64,000 bases of DNA from Didymella arachidicola. Taxonomy: Eukaryota > Ascomycota > Dothideomycetes > Pleosporales > Didymellaceae. The position numbers and the translations under genes were made by a program. Of this stretch, positions 30,808 to 41,719 are shown piece by piece. The notes below the pieces were generated by a model, which was given only the letters and a program-made list of their open reading frames with translations, was not told the origin of the DNA and searched no databases. Numbering within the stretch: position 1 is the first letter of the stretch; every line of letters begins with the position of its first letter. The stretch lies in NCBI GenBank assembly GCA_016630955.3, contig CM049992.1, forward strand, positions 1,860,001-1,924,000, written 5' to 3'.

Positions 30808-31500
30808 TATTTGGTAGATGTTGGCATCATCGACCTCGAGGAGCGCAAGATGCTTGGCTTTGTCGTCGGTGTTGCGACTGGAAAGGCTACTCGCCACTCG
30901 GCAGATTGCAAGACCTCGATCCCCACTTACGATCAGTATACGCTATACGGGCGTGATTACGAATAGCCTGCTGGCATTGTCAGAGCCCTCAAGAATGCAT
31001 CTGATGATTGATGTACGCACCGAAGCGAAGCGACGAGCATGATCTCCGAGATTGACAGGAAGAGTCAGATAAGGCGCTCACGTATTTTCTTGATTATGTT
31101 TGTAAACCTGTGGACGCACATCAAAACGGAGAGCTAGCAATAATAGAGCTAATGTCCGGATTGTTCAAACACTGTTGTGATGTCGATCTGCAATAATAGT
31201 TCAGACTATTAGGCCTACACCACTCCTGCTCTTTGATGTGCAAGTACACATTGAAGTATACATAGGCATTCCCTGCTACTTCACACACCTTCAGCAATCT
31301 AGTCACGATAACTACCCTCTAAGGCACCTTTCGGTGTGTAGGAAGCCATCACGAAATAAGCAGACTTGCTTTTTGAACCATTCGCAGTATTTGACTTAAA
31401 AGAAGTAACGTCTATACTAGGTTTGTAGGCGACCGCCTCTAGTAGGCTACTTTTACTAAGACTACACCAAGATACTAAAAATATCTTAATACCTCTAAAC
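30808..31500. other. Intergenic, AT-rich towards the transposon nest
   Basis: No gene recognised. The stretch becomes AT-rich after 31080, probably old degraded repeat. Confidence 0.4.
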
Positions 31501-31546
31501 TAACGTGGTTTACCACCGAGCCGCCAGGTATCACCGAAGCGCCACC
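31501..31546 (+). repeat. Orphan TIR of a group B transposon
   Basis: TA followed by ACGTGGTTTACCACCGAGC and a second ACCGAAGCGCC-type copy about 18 bp on. This is the layout of the E13 and E7 termini. The rest of the element is absent. E3 is inserted 24 bp downstream. Confidence 0.5.
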
Positions 31547-31570
31547 TCTCACGAAAATTAAAAACCCGTA

Positions 31571-33435
31571 ACGTACATCACATGCGAGCGGAACACATGG
31601 GCGAGCGGAACACTTTTGCCAAGACCCCACCAAAACTACCCACGTTATGGCCCAGAACACCACAAATTGGCGCTGCATAAGGCAAAACAAGCTGTAATAT
31701 TACTTAGGGACCTCTTCTGCTCTATTCTTGCACGTTCGCGCGTTATGCCCACCCTCTCCGCACCTTCCACAGCGTCGTTGGGATGGTTTACCTCCTTTAG
31801 CACGCACCTGCGTCTTCCTCTTCTTTCCATCACTACGCGCGCCAAACTCTGATAGAGCAGTCTGCCGCTGGCCCTCTTCAACTATAAGACTTCCCTCTGT
31901 CTGGATATGCCTTCTTTTGCGCGATTTACGTTCTGTAGCAGCTGCTAGAGCTGCGTGAAGCGCAGCGTTCTCCTGTTGTGCCAAAGCCAGCTTGTGCGCA
32001 ACAATTGCTGCCCCCTTTAAGACCTTCTCAAACGCTTCAACCATAGAGGTTGGTAAGCTGTCTACGTGCCTCTAAATCCTCTTCTTCACAAGCGTTGATT
32101 GCGACCCAAATTCTAGGGTATTGCTTGGGGTTTGCGACTGCTAGAGCGGGCTGTTTTGGGGAAGTGGTGGCTATGGGGTACGCAGCTTCATATTCAGAGC
32201 CGATATGACGCGATCTGGGGCAAACAGAGCCAATCCGGCCCCTCAGAACCCTCCTTGAATGTTGCTAGAGGTAATGGCTTTGTTATAAGCTGCTATAAAG
32301 CATAGGAGGAACTCCTGCTTTGTAGTGTGGTAGATCCGGTTGTGTATAAGCTAATTAACCTCATCCCTGTACGCCTTCTTTAGAGGGCCAAAACAAGCCA
32401 CATTAAGTGGCTGCAGGAGGTGCGATAAGTGTGGAGGCATGCATAGACCTATAATATTGTGATCCTTGCAGTATTGCTTGAATTCCTTAGAGTTGTGGCT
32501 CTCGTGGCCGTTAATAATCAGCAAACGGTGGGTACCAACAGTACGCGTCTTTGTATGCTTGTTAAAGTGCTTTAACTAGTTAAAACCAAGCTTATTAGTA
32601 GTCTAGCCGTTCTTAGAGACAGCAACAATCCAATCCTGGGGCAGGTCATCGTCTTTGTACCAGTTGGACTGGTGGCGGCGGGCTTTGAAGATGATGTAGG
32701 GCGGAATGGCCCACCCTGTGGCATTGATGCCCTGGATGACTGTTACCCACTCGCGATTGCCTGGCTGGACTGCCTTTGCCCGTCCATGGTTCTCTGAAGC
32801 TGTGACGACTACTCCTGGGCTTATCTGGCCCATCATGAAGCCTGTCTCATCGAACTTGTACGTGTCGTCGTCCTAGATGCCATACTTGGCTTTGGTATTG
32901 GCTACAAGGTCAAACCAGCCCTGTATAACCTCAGGATCCTCACAGAGGGCTCGTTTGTAGTCGTACTTGCGATTGAAGACCACTTTGAGCTCCTCCTGAC
33001 GCGAAACGAACGTACTGGCCCAGTTTGAGCCAACAGGGGCCAAACCGCGCTCTTTCCGCAGAGAATTGGCGATATCAGTCACATCTGCAAGCCAGGGGGG
33101 TCGTTCTTGCTTAGCTAGCTCAAGTATATGCGTAACAATCACCTGCTCCTCAGTATTGGTCAGATTCCGTGAGTTGGCCATGGTATCAACGCGTGAAGGT
33201 CGTCCGGCGCGTCGATGATGTAGCGTGGTCAAGGGCACGTTGTAGATAGCTGCAGCGCGTCGCAGGGAGAGTTTTAGGTCTTGTTTAAGAGCTTGGATTG
33301 CAAGCTGTATCTGAGCTTCTTTTAACGCGTCTTTCTGTTGTTTTCGCGGAGGCATTAGTAGAGGTTGGTGTTTTGGTGTGGTCTTGGCAAAAGTGTTCCG
33401 CTCGCCCATGTGTTCCGCTCGCATGTGATGTACGT
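31571..33435 (-). mobile_element. E3: group B pogo-like transposon, RIP-damaged
   Basis: 1865 bp between TA duplications (31569-31570 and 33436-33437). The TIRs are perfect over about 50 bp and start ACGTACATCACATGCGAGCG. They contain GCGAGCGGAACAC twice with a 17-bp period. Ends are intact while the gene is ruined. Confidence 0.9.
31700..33355 (-). pseudogene. E3 transposase, catalytic Asp codons lost
   Basis: Pogo-type transposase frame starting MPPRKQQKDALKEAQ at 33355. The HTH part to about 32873 is readable. Beyond that there are several stops. The first catalytic Asp is kept (NFDETGFMMG). The second motif reads LLIINGHESH and the third QPLNVACF, both Asp-to-Asn by G-to-A. The C-terminal zinc knuckle RCGRCGEGGHNARTCKN is intact. 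The pattern of transitions is that of RIP. The same family as E11, which is intact. Confidence 0.85.
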
Positions 33436-33626
33436 TAAATAGGTTGTGTTTTGTATATAAAAAGCTAATTCTTGTCTTTCTAAAACAACCTACAAAGATA
33501 CATGCCCAGAGAGATTAGCTTTTCGCTTTCTAAGAAGAGTCGGGATGCGCTGTGCTAGCTAAGAAAGATCTCTGCGGCTTTATTTATAAGCTTCCTTTAC
33601 TAGACTTGCAATATACTTTGTTTGTA
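33436..33626. other. Gap between E3 and the inverted repeat
   Basis: AT-rich unique DNA outside the left arm. No gene. Confidence 0.5.
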
Positions 33627-33912
33627 TTAATAGTAGGCTAAGACGAAAAGGGAAGGTTTCTCTGCGCGTAATATCCTAGTTACGCTAAGAGTATTAAGGG
33701 GGTTGCATAAGTCTACATTATTAGCTTATTAACTAGGTACCCTACTATAATAGCGGATGTCTCTATTAGCAAGATTTACTGTAGCTTTCGCCTCTAGCGG
33801 CAGTCTCTACTTTAATAGAGAATTGCTCCGGACTAGGTTAACAATGCAAATGCCTTTAACGTTAAGACCTTAGTTAACGCAATTCTCTAGTAGTTAATCT
33901 ATTATTTTGTTA

Positions 33913-35759
33913 ACGTGACTGCATAGCGAGTCGGCCAGCATAGCGGGTCGGCCACCCCAACAAGCCATTAGGCCTACTAATTGCAACAGTACAACACTAA
34001 AACGCCGTGCTGTAGCTTACAGTACAGAATATTAATCGCTGACCTCTACTACATCTTTCTCACAAGTGCGCGAATTGTGACCAGTCTCTCCGCAGCGCTT
34101 ACAGTGCCTTTTACCCCTCTTGCCTGCACCTGTTCGAACCCTACCCTTGCGACTCTCCCCTTCAACCTGCGCCCTAACGTCGCGTTGGGCTATTAAGTCC
34201 TCTGCCTCTTCCTTCGACAGGTCTCCGCCCTTCTGAACACGCTTTCTTTTCCGTGATTTGCGCTCAGAGGCTGCTTTGTTTGACGCTTCAAGCTGCAGCA
34301 CTCGGGCTGCCAATAACGTCTGCCCATGCAGCAGCATTGCCGTGCCTCTCTGCAGCTGATCAACAATCTCAACCATTGGAGTTGGTGACGATCCTTGGTT
34401 CTTTTGAATACGATCGCGAAGCAGCGTTAATTGAGCCTGAATCTCGTTGGCGTTGGTGGGTGTCTTAGGGTTCCATGGGAGCTCCCCTAGGAGCGGCGGT
34501 GTTGGCGTGCGGACCTTCACATCAAGCTTTGATAGCACTACCAATGGATCGTGAGGCACTAATCCAGTTGCCCTAAAGCTTGCTGTAATGTTTGCCTTTG
34601 AAAACGCCTGCTCAAATACCTTTGCAAAGGTTGCGATAAAGGCTTTCTTGTCAATTCTGCCAATGTAGTCTAATGCCAAGCCTCTGATCTCCGTGCTGTA
34701 CGCTCGCTTTAAGGGGGCAAAACAACCCACGTCAAGCGGCTGAAGGATGTGTGACGAGTGCGGAGGCATACAGAGGGTAATTATCTTGTTCTCCTCGCAG
34801 AGCTCCTGGAAAGAGAGCGACTTGTGGCTCTCATGGCCGTCAAGTATTAGCAGCACGTGGCTACCCACCCTCTGGCCCTTGATCTGCTGAATAAAGTGCC
34901 TGAGCCAGGCTACACCAAGCTCGTTAGTAGTCCAGCCGTTGTTACTTACCCCAATGCGCCATTGGGACTTCAGATCAGGGTACTAAGCTTCGTTGATCTC
35001 CTTTGCTTTGAAGATGAGGTAGGGCGCGATTGCCCAGCCCATCGCGTTGATCGCAGCGATCCAAGTCACCCACTCACGGTCTCCCTGCTGGACTCCAATA
35101 GGCTGAGTACGTCTCTCTGATGCAGTGACTACTCTGACTTGATTTCCAACGCCCATCATAAACCCAGTCTCGTCAAAGTTGTAGGTATCTTCGTCCAGGA
35201 TACCGTACTTGGCCTTAACGTTCTGTACCAGGTCAAACTAGGGCCCAATGACGGCTGGGTCGCTGCAGAGGACTCTCTGGCGATCCCTTTGTCGAGTTAT
35301 ACGCGATTTGACTCCAGGCTCGCGTTTAACAAAGGCTGAGGCCCATCGCGGGCCAACAGGGCCTGCATCGCGTGCAGCGCGCAGTTGATTAGCCATATCT
35401 TCAACCCAACGGAGCGTTGGGCTAGATCCTTGCTGGTCAAGCTTCCTTATGTACTTCACAAGGGTCTGCTCCTCTGCCTTGGTAAGGTTTGATGATTTGG
35501 GCTGGGTATCGCGTGTTGAGCGTGTTCCAGCGCGTCGGCCTTGGAGAGTTGATCTTGGCACGTTATAGACGATAGCAGCGCGTCGCACGCTTAGCTCTAG
35601 TGGTTTTTTAATTGCTTGGATTGCAAGCTTAATTCTCTCTCCTTTTGAAAGCAATTCAAGGGGTGGTGGTTGATCCATTGAGGTTTGAAGGTTGGTGGGC
35701 CCAATAGCTTGTTGGGGTGGCCGACCCGCTATGCTGGCCGACTCGCTATGCAGTTACGT
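33913..35759 (-). mobile_element. E4: group B transposon private to the left arm
   Basis: 1847 bp, TA duplications at 33911-33912 and 35760-35761. The TIRs start ACGTGACTGCATAGCGAG with one mismatch and hold GCATAGCGAGTCGGCCA-type units twice, 17 bp apart. The right arm has the uninterrupted sequence TTTTGTTAATGTTAAC at 56787-56802 (reverse strand), an exact empty site. Confidence 0.92.
34032..35678 (-). pseudogene. E4 transposase with two Trp-to-stop changes
   Basis: 548-codon pogo-type transposase in one frame, starting MDQPPPLELLSKGERIK and ending in a good zinc knuckle CKRCGETGHNSRTCEK. All three catalytic Asp motifs are intact: NFDETGF, LLILDGHESH, LQPLDVGCF. Only two stops are seen, TAG near 35238 (before FDLVQNVKAKYG) and TAG near 34984, both where relatives have Trp (TGG). 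No frameshift. This is a lightly damaged copy. Confidence 0.85.
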
Positions 35760-37242
35760 TAATGTTAACGTCAAACACCACCAAGCCGGACAAACCACTG
35801 AGCCGGACACTTTTCCTTAGTATTGCAACTTTGCCGTACAATATAACATGCAACAACAACGCAGGCAGGAATTAATTTAGCAAGAAGGCAGAATTGTTCT
35901 TGCCCTTCAGGCGTACGATAAGGGACAGTTTCAGAGCGTGCGACGTGCTGCTGCAGCTTTTAATGTGCCTTTCCAGCGGCTCTCTGACCGGCGCCGTAAT
36001 ATCACGTTTCGACCTAAGGCACCTCCCAACGGCCAGAAGCTCTCTATAGCTGAAGAGGAAATAATTATACAACATATTCTTAAGCTTAACGCGCGTAGGT
36101 TTCCCCTCCGGCTGCCTAAGGCAGCAGATATCGCCAATCAACTACTGGCCGTACGTGGCAGGACACCCGTTGGCAAGAACTAGGCAGGCCGATTTGTACA
36201 GCGTACAGAGGAGCTTAAAATAGCTTTCAATCGAGCAAAGGACCGTTAGAGAGTACTCTAGGAAGACCCAGAGGTTATTAGCGCGTGGTTCAGACTCGTA
36301 CAAGAGACAAAAGACAAGTATAGGGTCTTTAATAATAACATCTACAACTTTAATAAGACTGGCTTTTAGATAGGAGTTATCGCCTAAATGAAAGTTGTTA
36401 CAGGCTTAGAGAGGCGTACGAAGCCAACTGTTATCTAGCTAGGCGATCGCAAATAGGTTACAGTTATCCAGAACATCTGCGCTGCTAGGTATGCTATTCC
36501 ACCCTTTATTATCTACAAAGGGCGCGTACACATCTCTGCCTGGTACGAGGAGACTAACATACCGTACGATTAGAAGCTCTCTGTCTCTGAGAACGGCTGG
36601 ACTAACAACGCACTTAGGCTTGAGTGGTTAAAGCACTTTAACCAGCATACAAAGACGCGTTAGAAGGGGTCGTACAGGCTGCTTATCTTGGACGGTCATG
36701 AGAGCCATCTTAACCAGGATTTTAAGGATTTCTGCCTTGTACACAAGATCCTTACCCTTTGCATGCCTGCTTACTTATCGCACATACTCTAGCCACTTAA
36801 TGTAGTGTGTTTCTCGCCGTTAAAACTAAAGTACTCCTAACACGTACAAGGCTTAGCAAAGAAACAGATCCACCACATTAATAAGGAAGGCTTCCTTCTA
36901 GCATTTCAAGACGCGTTTTTTAACGTGTTTACGTACAACAACTGCAAGAAGGCCTTTGAGGCTTCAGGACTTGTGCCTATCAACGCGCAATGCGTCCTAG
37001 ATCGGCTTGACGTACGATTACGCACCCTACCGCCACTACCTCTACCAGAAACACCATAGCAGTCGCAAATACCAAGCAATTCGCACGAGTTTAGATCACA
37101 AGCAAGGCTTGTAAGCGAAGCTATCGTACAGTTACTAGAAGATGCTAGAGGAGGGTTTTCGCAGCTAGTAAAAGGTGCTGAAAGGATGCTTCACCAGAAT
37201 GTCGTACAAGCAACTCGCATCCATGAGCTTGGAGAGCAATTA

Positions 37243-39342
37243 CCGAGTCCGTGCGCGTGACGCCCACCATCGCGTAACGCCCCGCTAAGCAAATCGCACC
37301 CCATCTTCAACACCCCATAGCTCAGTCAATATGGACTCAATTCAAGAAGCGGCTACAGAATTCGATTTGCGCAATCATAAAGAACAACTTTCATACACAA
37401 AGTTTGCTAAAGCAAAGGGAGTTGATCGGTCTACGTTAGCGCGGAGGCACAAAGGGGTTTCAACTTCTAGGGAGGTCAAAGCAGTTAACCAACGGAAACT
37501 CAACAACACTGAAGAACAAGAGCTTATTAAGCTTATTAATAAGCTTACTGAGGACGGATTCCCTCCTAACAGGCTTCAAATCCGAAATTACGCGTCTAAA
37601 GTAGCTGGTAGCAGCGTCTCTGATAGCTGGGTTACTCGCTTCCTCCACCGTCACACAGCTGAACTGGTCACCAAATGGGCAACAGGGAAGGATCGCAATC
37701 GCCACCAAGCTGACTCAGGGGCTTCTTTTGAGGCCTACTTCACACTTCTACACAGCAAGATAGCTGAGTACAGCATTGAGCCTCAGCACATGTACAATAT
37801 GGATGAGAAGGGCTTCATGATCGGGGTACTTGAACGTGCAAAACGAGTGTTCTCCCGGCCACTGTGGGACAGCAAGCAAGTCAGAGGTACTCTCCAAGAC
37901 GGCTCACGGGAGTGGATCACGCTTATTGCTTGCATAAGTGCCTCAGGGGAAGCCCTGCCAGCAAGCCTCATATACCCAGCAGCCAATCAAGCTATATACT
38001 CAGGCTGGGTGGAGGATATCAAGCCAGGGGAACACTCAGTCTTTGTCAGCTCATCTAGTACAGGCTGGAGCAACAACGAGATAGCTCTTGCCTGGCTTGA
38101 ACAGGTGTTCGATCGCGCTACTAAGGCCACAGCACGGAGAAAGTATCGTCTTTTGATACTTGACGGCCACGGGAGCCACGTTACCCCTGACTTTATTGAG
38201 TACGCCAACCAACGCAAGATACTCGTGATGATCCTTCCCCCTCACTCAACACACAGGCTCCAGCCACTGGACGTTTGCCTGTTCTCACCTCTGGCACGAG
38301 CATACTCAAATGAGCTTACGCAGTTCCTCCAAAGCAGTCAGGGGACCTCTCCAGTCACTAAATCAAACTTCTTACACCTGTTCTGGGCGGCGTGGCAGAG
38401 CTCATTTCAGGAGTCAACAATCGTCAACTCCTTTGCAGCCACAGGGATATGGCCCCCTGACGCCTCTGCTGTACTCAAACAAGTCAACAACACTTATACA
38501 GACAAAGAAGAACAATCAGGAGCTCTTAGACCAACAGACTGGAGGCGTATAAGGCAGGTACTTAAGGATCATGTGAAGGAACCTGACAGTGAGGCAGTGC
38601 GGGAGCTGACAGGGGCAATTCACTCTCTTACTGCCCAGGTTGAGCTGCTTACTGAGCAGAACAAAGGCCTGCAGGAGTCTCTTGCACACAGGAAGAAGCA
38701 CAATAAGAAGAGTAAGCCCCTGAGTCTCCAACAGCGGAAGGAGTACCAAAGTCAACCTGTATTTTGGTCTCCTCGGAAGGTCAGAGAGGCACACTATCGT
38801 CGGAAGATCAATGAGCAAGAACAGGAGGAGCAGCATCTTCAAAAGCTACGTCAGAAGCAAGAGCAAGTAGCAATTAAGCTTCAGAGAGCAAGAGAGGCTC
38901 AGGAGAAGCGTACAGAGCGTGAGAGAGCTAAGGAGGTGAGGGTGCAGGAGAAGGCTAAGAAGGCAGCTGAAGCGCAGCGTCAAAGGGACGCTCGTCAAGC
39001 TACTACTGCTATCCAATTATCCCAAAAGGGTAAGCGTAAAGCCTTAAAAGCTACCTCAGGTAGCAATAAGCGTCAGAAACAAGCTGGTGATGCTGGTGGT
39101 GCGAAAGAAGCCCCTGAGGCACCCTCAGCTCCTCCACCAGTCACTACTCGCCGCGGACGCAACGTTAGGCTTCCAAGTAAATACAAGTAGCACAAGTAGT
39201 TCACATAGGTCTATTTACTACTCTACTACAATATTATACAATATTTGCTGTTGTTGGTGGCTCAGTAACCTTATTTTTCAACAAGTCGATAGGATCTCAG
39301 CGGGGCGTTACGCGATGGTGGGCGTCACGCGCACGGACTCGG
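37243..39342 (+). mobile_element. E6: group A transposon, intact (left arm copy)
   Basis: 2100 bp, TA at 37241-37242 and 39343-39344. TIRs of about 46 bp start CCGAGTCCGTGCGCGTGACG and hold CGCGTGACGCCCACCAT then a CGCGTAACGCCCC copy exactly 17 bp later. Intact ends, one intact gene. Confidence 0.92.
37331..39190 (+). CDS. E6 transposase, intact 619 residues
   Basis: Pogo-like transposase without stops. N-terminal HTH (about 10-50, with SYTKFAKAKGVDRSTLARR), CENP-B/Tc5-type HTH (about 60-130, SDSWVTRFLHRH), catalytic domain with NMDEKGFMIGV, LLILDGHGSHV and RLQPLDVCLF, then a 170-residue Lys/Glu/Gln-rich coiled coil (about 430-580) and a basic C-terminus ending in RRGRNVRLPSKYK. It lacks the zinc knuckle of group B. 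The second copy at 53364-55223 is identical. It is a plausible source of active transposase for group A ends. Confidence 0.9.
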   Translation: MDSIQEAATEFDLRNHKEQLSYTKFAKAKGVDRSTLARRHKGVSTSREVKAVNQRKLNNTEEQELIKLINKLTEDGFPPNRLQIRNYASKVAGSSVSDSWVTRFLHRHTAELVTKWATGKDRNRHQADSGASFEAYFTLLHSKIAEYSIEPQHMYNMDEKGFMIGVLERAKRVFSRPLWDSKQVRGTLQDGSREWITLIACISASGEALPASLIYPAANQAIYSGWVEDIKPGEHSVFVSSSSTGWSNNEIALAWLEQVFDRATKATARRKYRLLILDGHGSHVTPDFIEYANQRKILVMILPPHSTHRLQPLDVCLFSPLARAYSNELTQFLQSSQGTSPVTKSNFLHLFWAAWQSSFQESTIVNSFAATGIWPPDASAVLKQVNNTYTDKEEQSGALRPTDWRRIRQVLKDHVKEPDSEAVRELTGAIHSLTAQVELLTEQNKGLQESLAHRKKHNKKSKPLSLQQRKEYQSQPVFWSPRKVREAHYRRKINEQEQEEQHLQKLRQKQEQVAIKLQRAREAQEKRTERERAKEVRVQEKAKKAAEAQRQRDARQATTAIQLSQKGKRKALKATSGSNKRQKQAGDAGGAKEAPEAPSAPPPVTTRRGRNVRLPSKYK

Positions 39343-39722
39343 TAGCAGCAATTACTAAGCGCAAAACCCGAAAACGAAAGCAGATCCAGCATAGTAGAAC
39401 AATAGAGTACGGCAAGGCAGCATTATTAGTAGCTGAGAGTGCAGCTACAGCTCGTACAGTGCTAAAGAGAGCGCGTGTAAGTAGTGGTCAAGAAAGGCCC
39501 TAGCTAGGTTAACGGCACTGTAGTAACTGTGGGAAGACTAGGCACAATGCTCGTATGTGCTAAAAAGATGCAGCAGAAGATTCTAAGTCTAATACAAGTG
39601 TCTTGTACGTGGACTCTGCAGAGAGTGGTGAGTAAGTGCTTATCCTAAATATAGTGTTCGCAATGCTAAGGAAAAGTGTCCGGCTTGGTAGTTTGTCCGG
39701 CTCGGTGGTGTTTAACGTTATA

Positions 39723-41555
39723 ACGCTTTGTACGGCTGAATGGCGCGCCCACTGAAATGGCGCACCTTGCCAAGACCTCACTACTTTTAACCACCACCAA
39801 CAATGTCGCAACAAATTAATCTTGAATTGCTTCCTCGTGGAGAGAGAATTGACCTTGCTATCAAAGCTATGAAATCAAACGCGAATCTAAGCCAGCGACG
39901 CGCTGCTGCTGTCTACAACGTGCCTGAAACTACCCTTCGAAGGCAACGCGCCAAACCAGCTTCTCAACGCGTTGTCCACCCTAACGCGTGTAAGCTTACA
40001 AGGCAAGAAGAGGAGGTGCTTATTCAATACATAAGGAAGCTTGACGCGCGAGGCTTTGGCCCTACGCTTGCCTACGTGCGAGAGATGGCTGATCAACTGC
40101 TGGCTGCTCGCAGTGCAGGCAAGGTTGGAGAACACTGGGTCTACCGGTTTATCAGACGGAAACCTGAGATCAAGTCTCAGATTTCTAGACCAAGGGATTA
40201 CCGGAGAGTCCTGTGCAGCGATCCAGCTATTATCAGTCCCTGGTTTGACCTTGTACGCAATGTCAAAGCCAAGTACGGCATCCTAGACCAAGATACCTAC
40301 AACTTTGACGAGACTAGGTTCTAGATAGGCGTTGGAGGGTCAGTTAAGGTAGTAACTGCTTCTGAGAGACGTCTTGCACCACTCAGCGTCCAGCCTGGCG
40401 ATCGTGAGTGGATAACTCTGATCGCTTGTATCAACGCGATGGGCTGGTCTATCCCACCCTTCTTTATCCTCAAAGCAAAGCACCACGACAAGGCCTGGTA
40501 CGTTAACAACCCAAAGGATTAGAGGATTAGGGTTAGCAAGAATGGCTGGACCTCGAATGAGCTTGGCCTTGCCTGGCTAAAGCACTTTATCCAGCATACA
40601 GAGGCTGCTACTGTAGGTAGCCATCGGCTGCTGATTATTGATGGCCACGAGAGCCATAAGTCACTCGAATTCCAAAACCTCTGCGAGGAAAGCAAGATTA
40701 TTGCTCTCTGCATGCCTCCGCACGCCTCTCACATCCTGCAGCCACTTGACGTTGGGTGTTTTGCCCCGCTAAAGCAGGCGTATAAGAAGGAAATCAAAAG
40801 CTTGGCAGACAGTCATATCACCCATGTGGACAAAAAGACCTTCTTAGCAACGTTTCAACCAGTATACGACAAGGCTATATTAAAGAGCAACATTATATTA
40901 AGCTTTAAAGCAACTGGCTTGGTTCCACTTAACCCAGAGGTGGTGCTGTCAAGGCTTAAAGTCAAGCCTCGCACGCCAACACCGCCTCTACCAGGGCCTA
41001 CTAACTGGCAACCTAAAACACCAACCAACGCGATTGAAATTGACAGCCAGACAACGCTAATAATTAAGAGGATAAGGGAACATAAGAGTTCCTCTCCTGA
41101 CTTAATTATTGAGATGGTTCTGCAGGTCAAAAGGGGGTCTGTAAAGAGGGACCATTCGCACACGCTGCTTGAGGCAAGGATAGCTAAGCTTGAGCAGGTA
41201 AATAAGGCTGCTTCTGAGGGTACGAAGCGCAAAAAGAAGCGGATTCAGGAAGGCGGGACTCTCTCGCAGGCAGAGGCAGAGGAAATACTAAAGGAGATAG
41301 ACGCTAAGGCTGAGGCACAAGAAGGTGGTGCGCAGGTAGGTAGCAGCAGTAAAAATAAACGTCGCTGTAAGACGTGCGGCAAGACCGGGCACAACAAGCG
41401 CACCTGCTAGAAAGATGTAGCAGAGATAGAGGATTAATCTAAGCCATCGCACGCCTGAATTGCTTGTTGTAGTGTTGAGATATTAAGGTGCAAAGGTGAA
41501 TGTGCGACAAAGCGCGCCATTTCAGTAGGGTGCGCCATTCAGCCGTACAAAGCGT
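39723..41555 (+). mobile_element. E8: group B transposon (left arm copy)
   Basis: 1833 bp, TA at 39721-39722 and 41556-41557. The TIRs start ACGCTTTGTACGGCTGAATG and carry AATGGCGC twice, 17 bp apart. Confidence 0.9.
39803..41437 (+). pseudogene. E8 transposase with three stops
   Basis: 545-codon frame, no frameshift. Stops at 40322-40324 (TAG in NFDETRF-stop, Gln in relatives), 40520-40522 (TAG for Trp) and 41408-41410 (TAG just after the zinc knuckle). Catalytic motifs NFDET, LLIIDGHESH and LQPLDVGCF are intact, as is CKTCGKTGHNKRTC. Confidence 0.85.
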
Positions 41556-41719
41556 TATGCTTATTTATTAACAATTTTCTATCTCCTAAGGCTACTTTTA
41601 ATTAATTGCATCGCTAGACTAGTTTATTTCTAAGTTTTTAGAAGCCGCAACTTCTACTTATTACTAAAAAGGGGTCTCTTAAACGTACCGCTAAGCTCCC
41701 TGCTTTCAAATAGATTATA

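Larger units (their letters stand above)
35848..39635 (+). pseudogene. E7 transposase, heavily RIP-mutated, split by E6
   Basis: Starts MQQQRRQELI then stop. The N-terminal HTH is readable at 35938-36183, after which many TAG/TAA codons interrupt the frame (for example in NFNKTGF-stop, where also Asp became Asn). Traces LLILDGHESH and a mutated PLNVVCF mark the DDE domain. Removing E6 with one TA rejoins GEQL to AAITKRKTRKRK in frame. The tail has a decayed knuckle, CSNCGKTRHNARMC. Confidence 0.85.
35768..39718 (+). mobile_element. E7: old group B transposon split by E6 (left arm)
   Basis: TA duplications at 35766-35767 and 39719-39720. The TIRs start ACGT(C/T)AAACACCACC and carry an AGCCGGACA-type motif twice, 17 bp apart. 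Without E6 it is about 1.85 kb. Its right-hand TA abuts the left TA of E8, giving TATA between two element ends. Confidence 0.88.
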
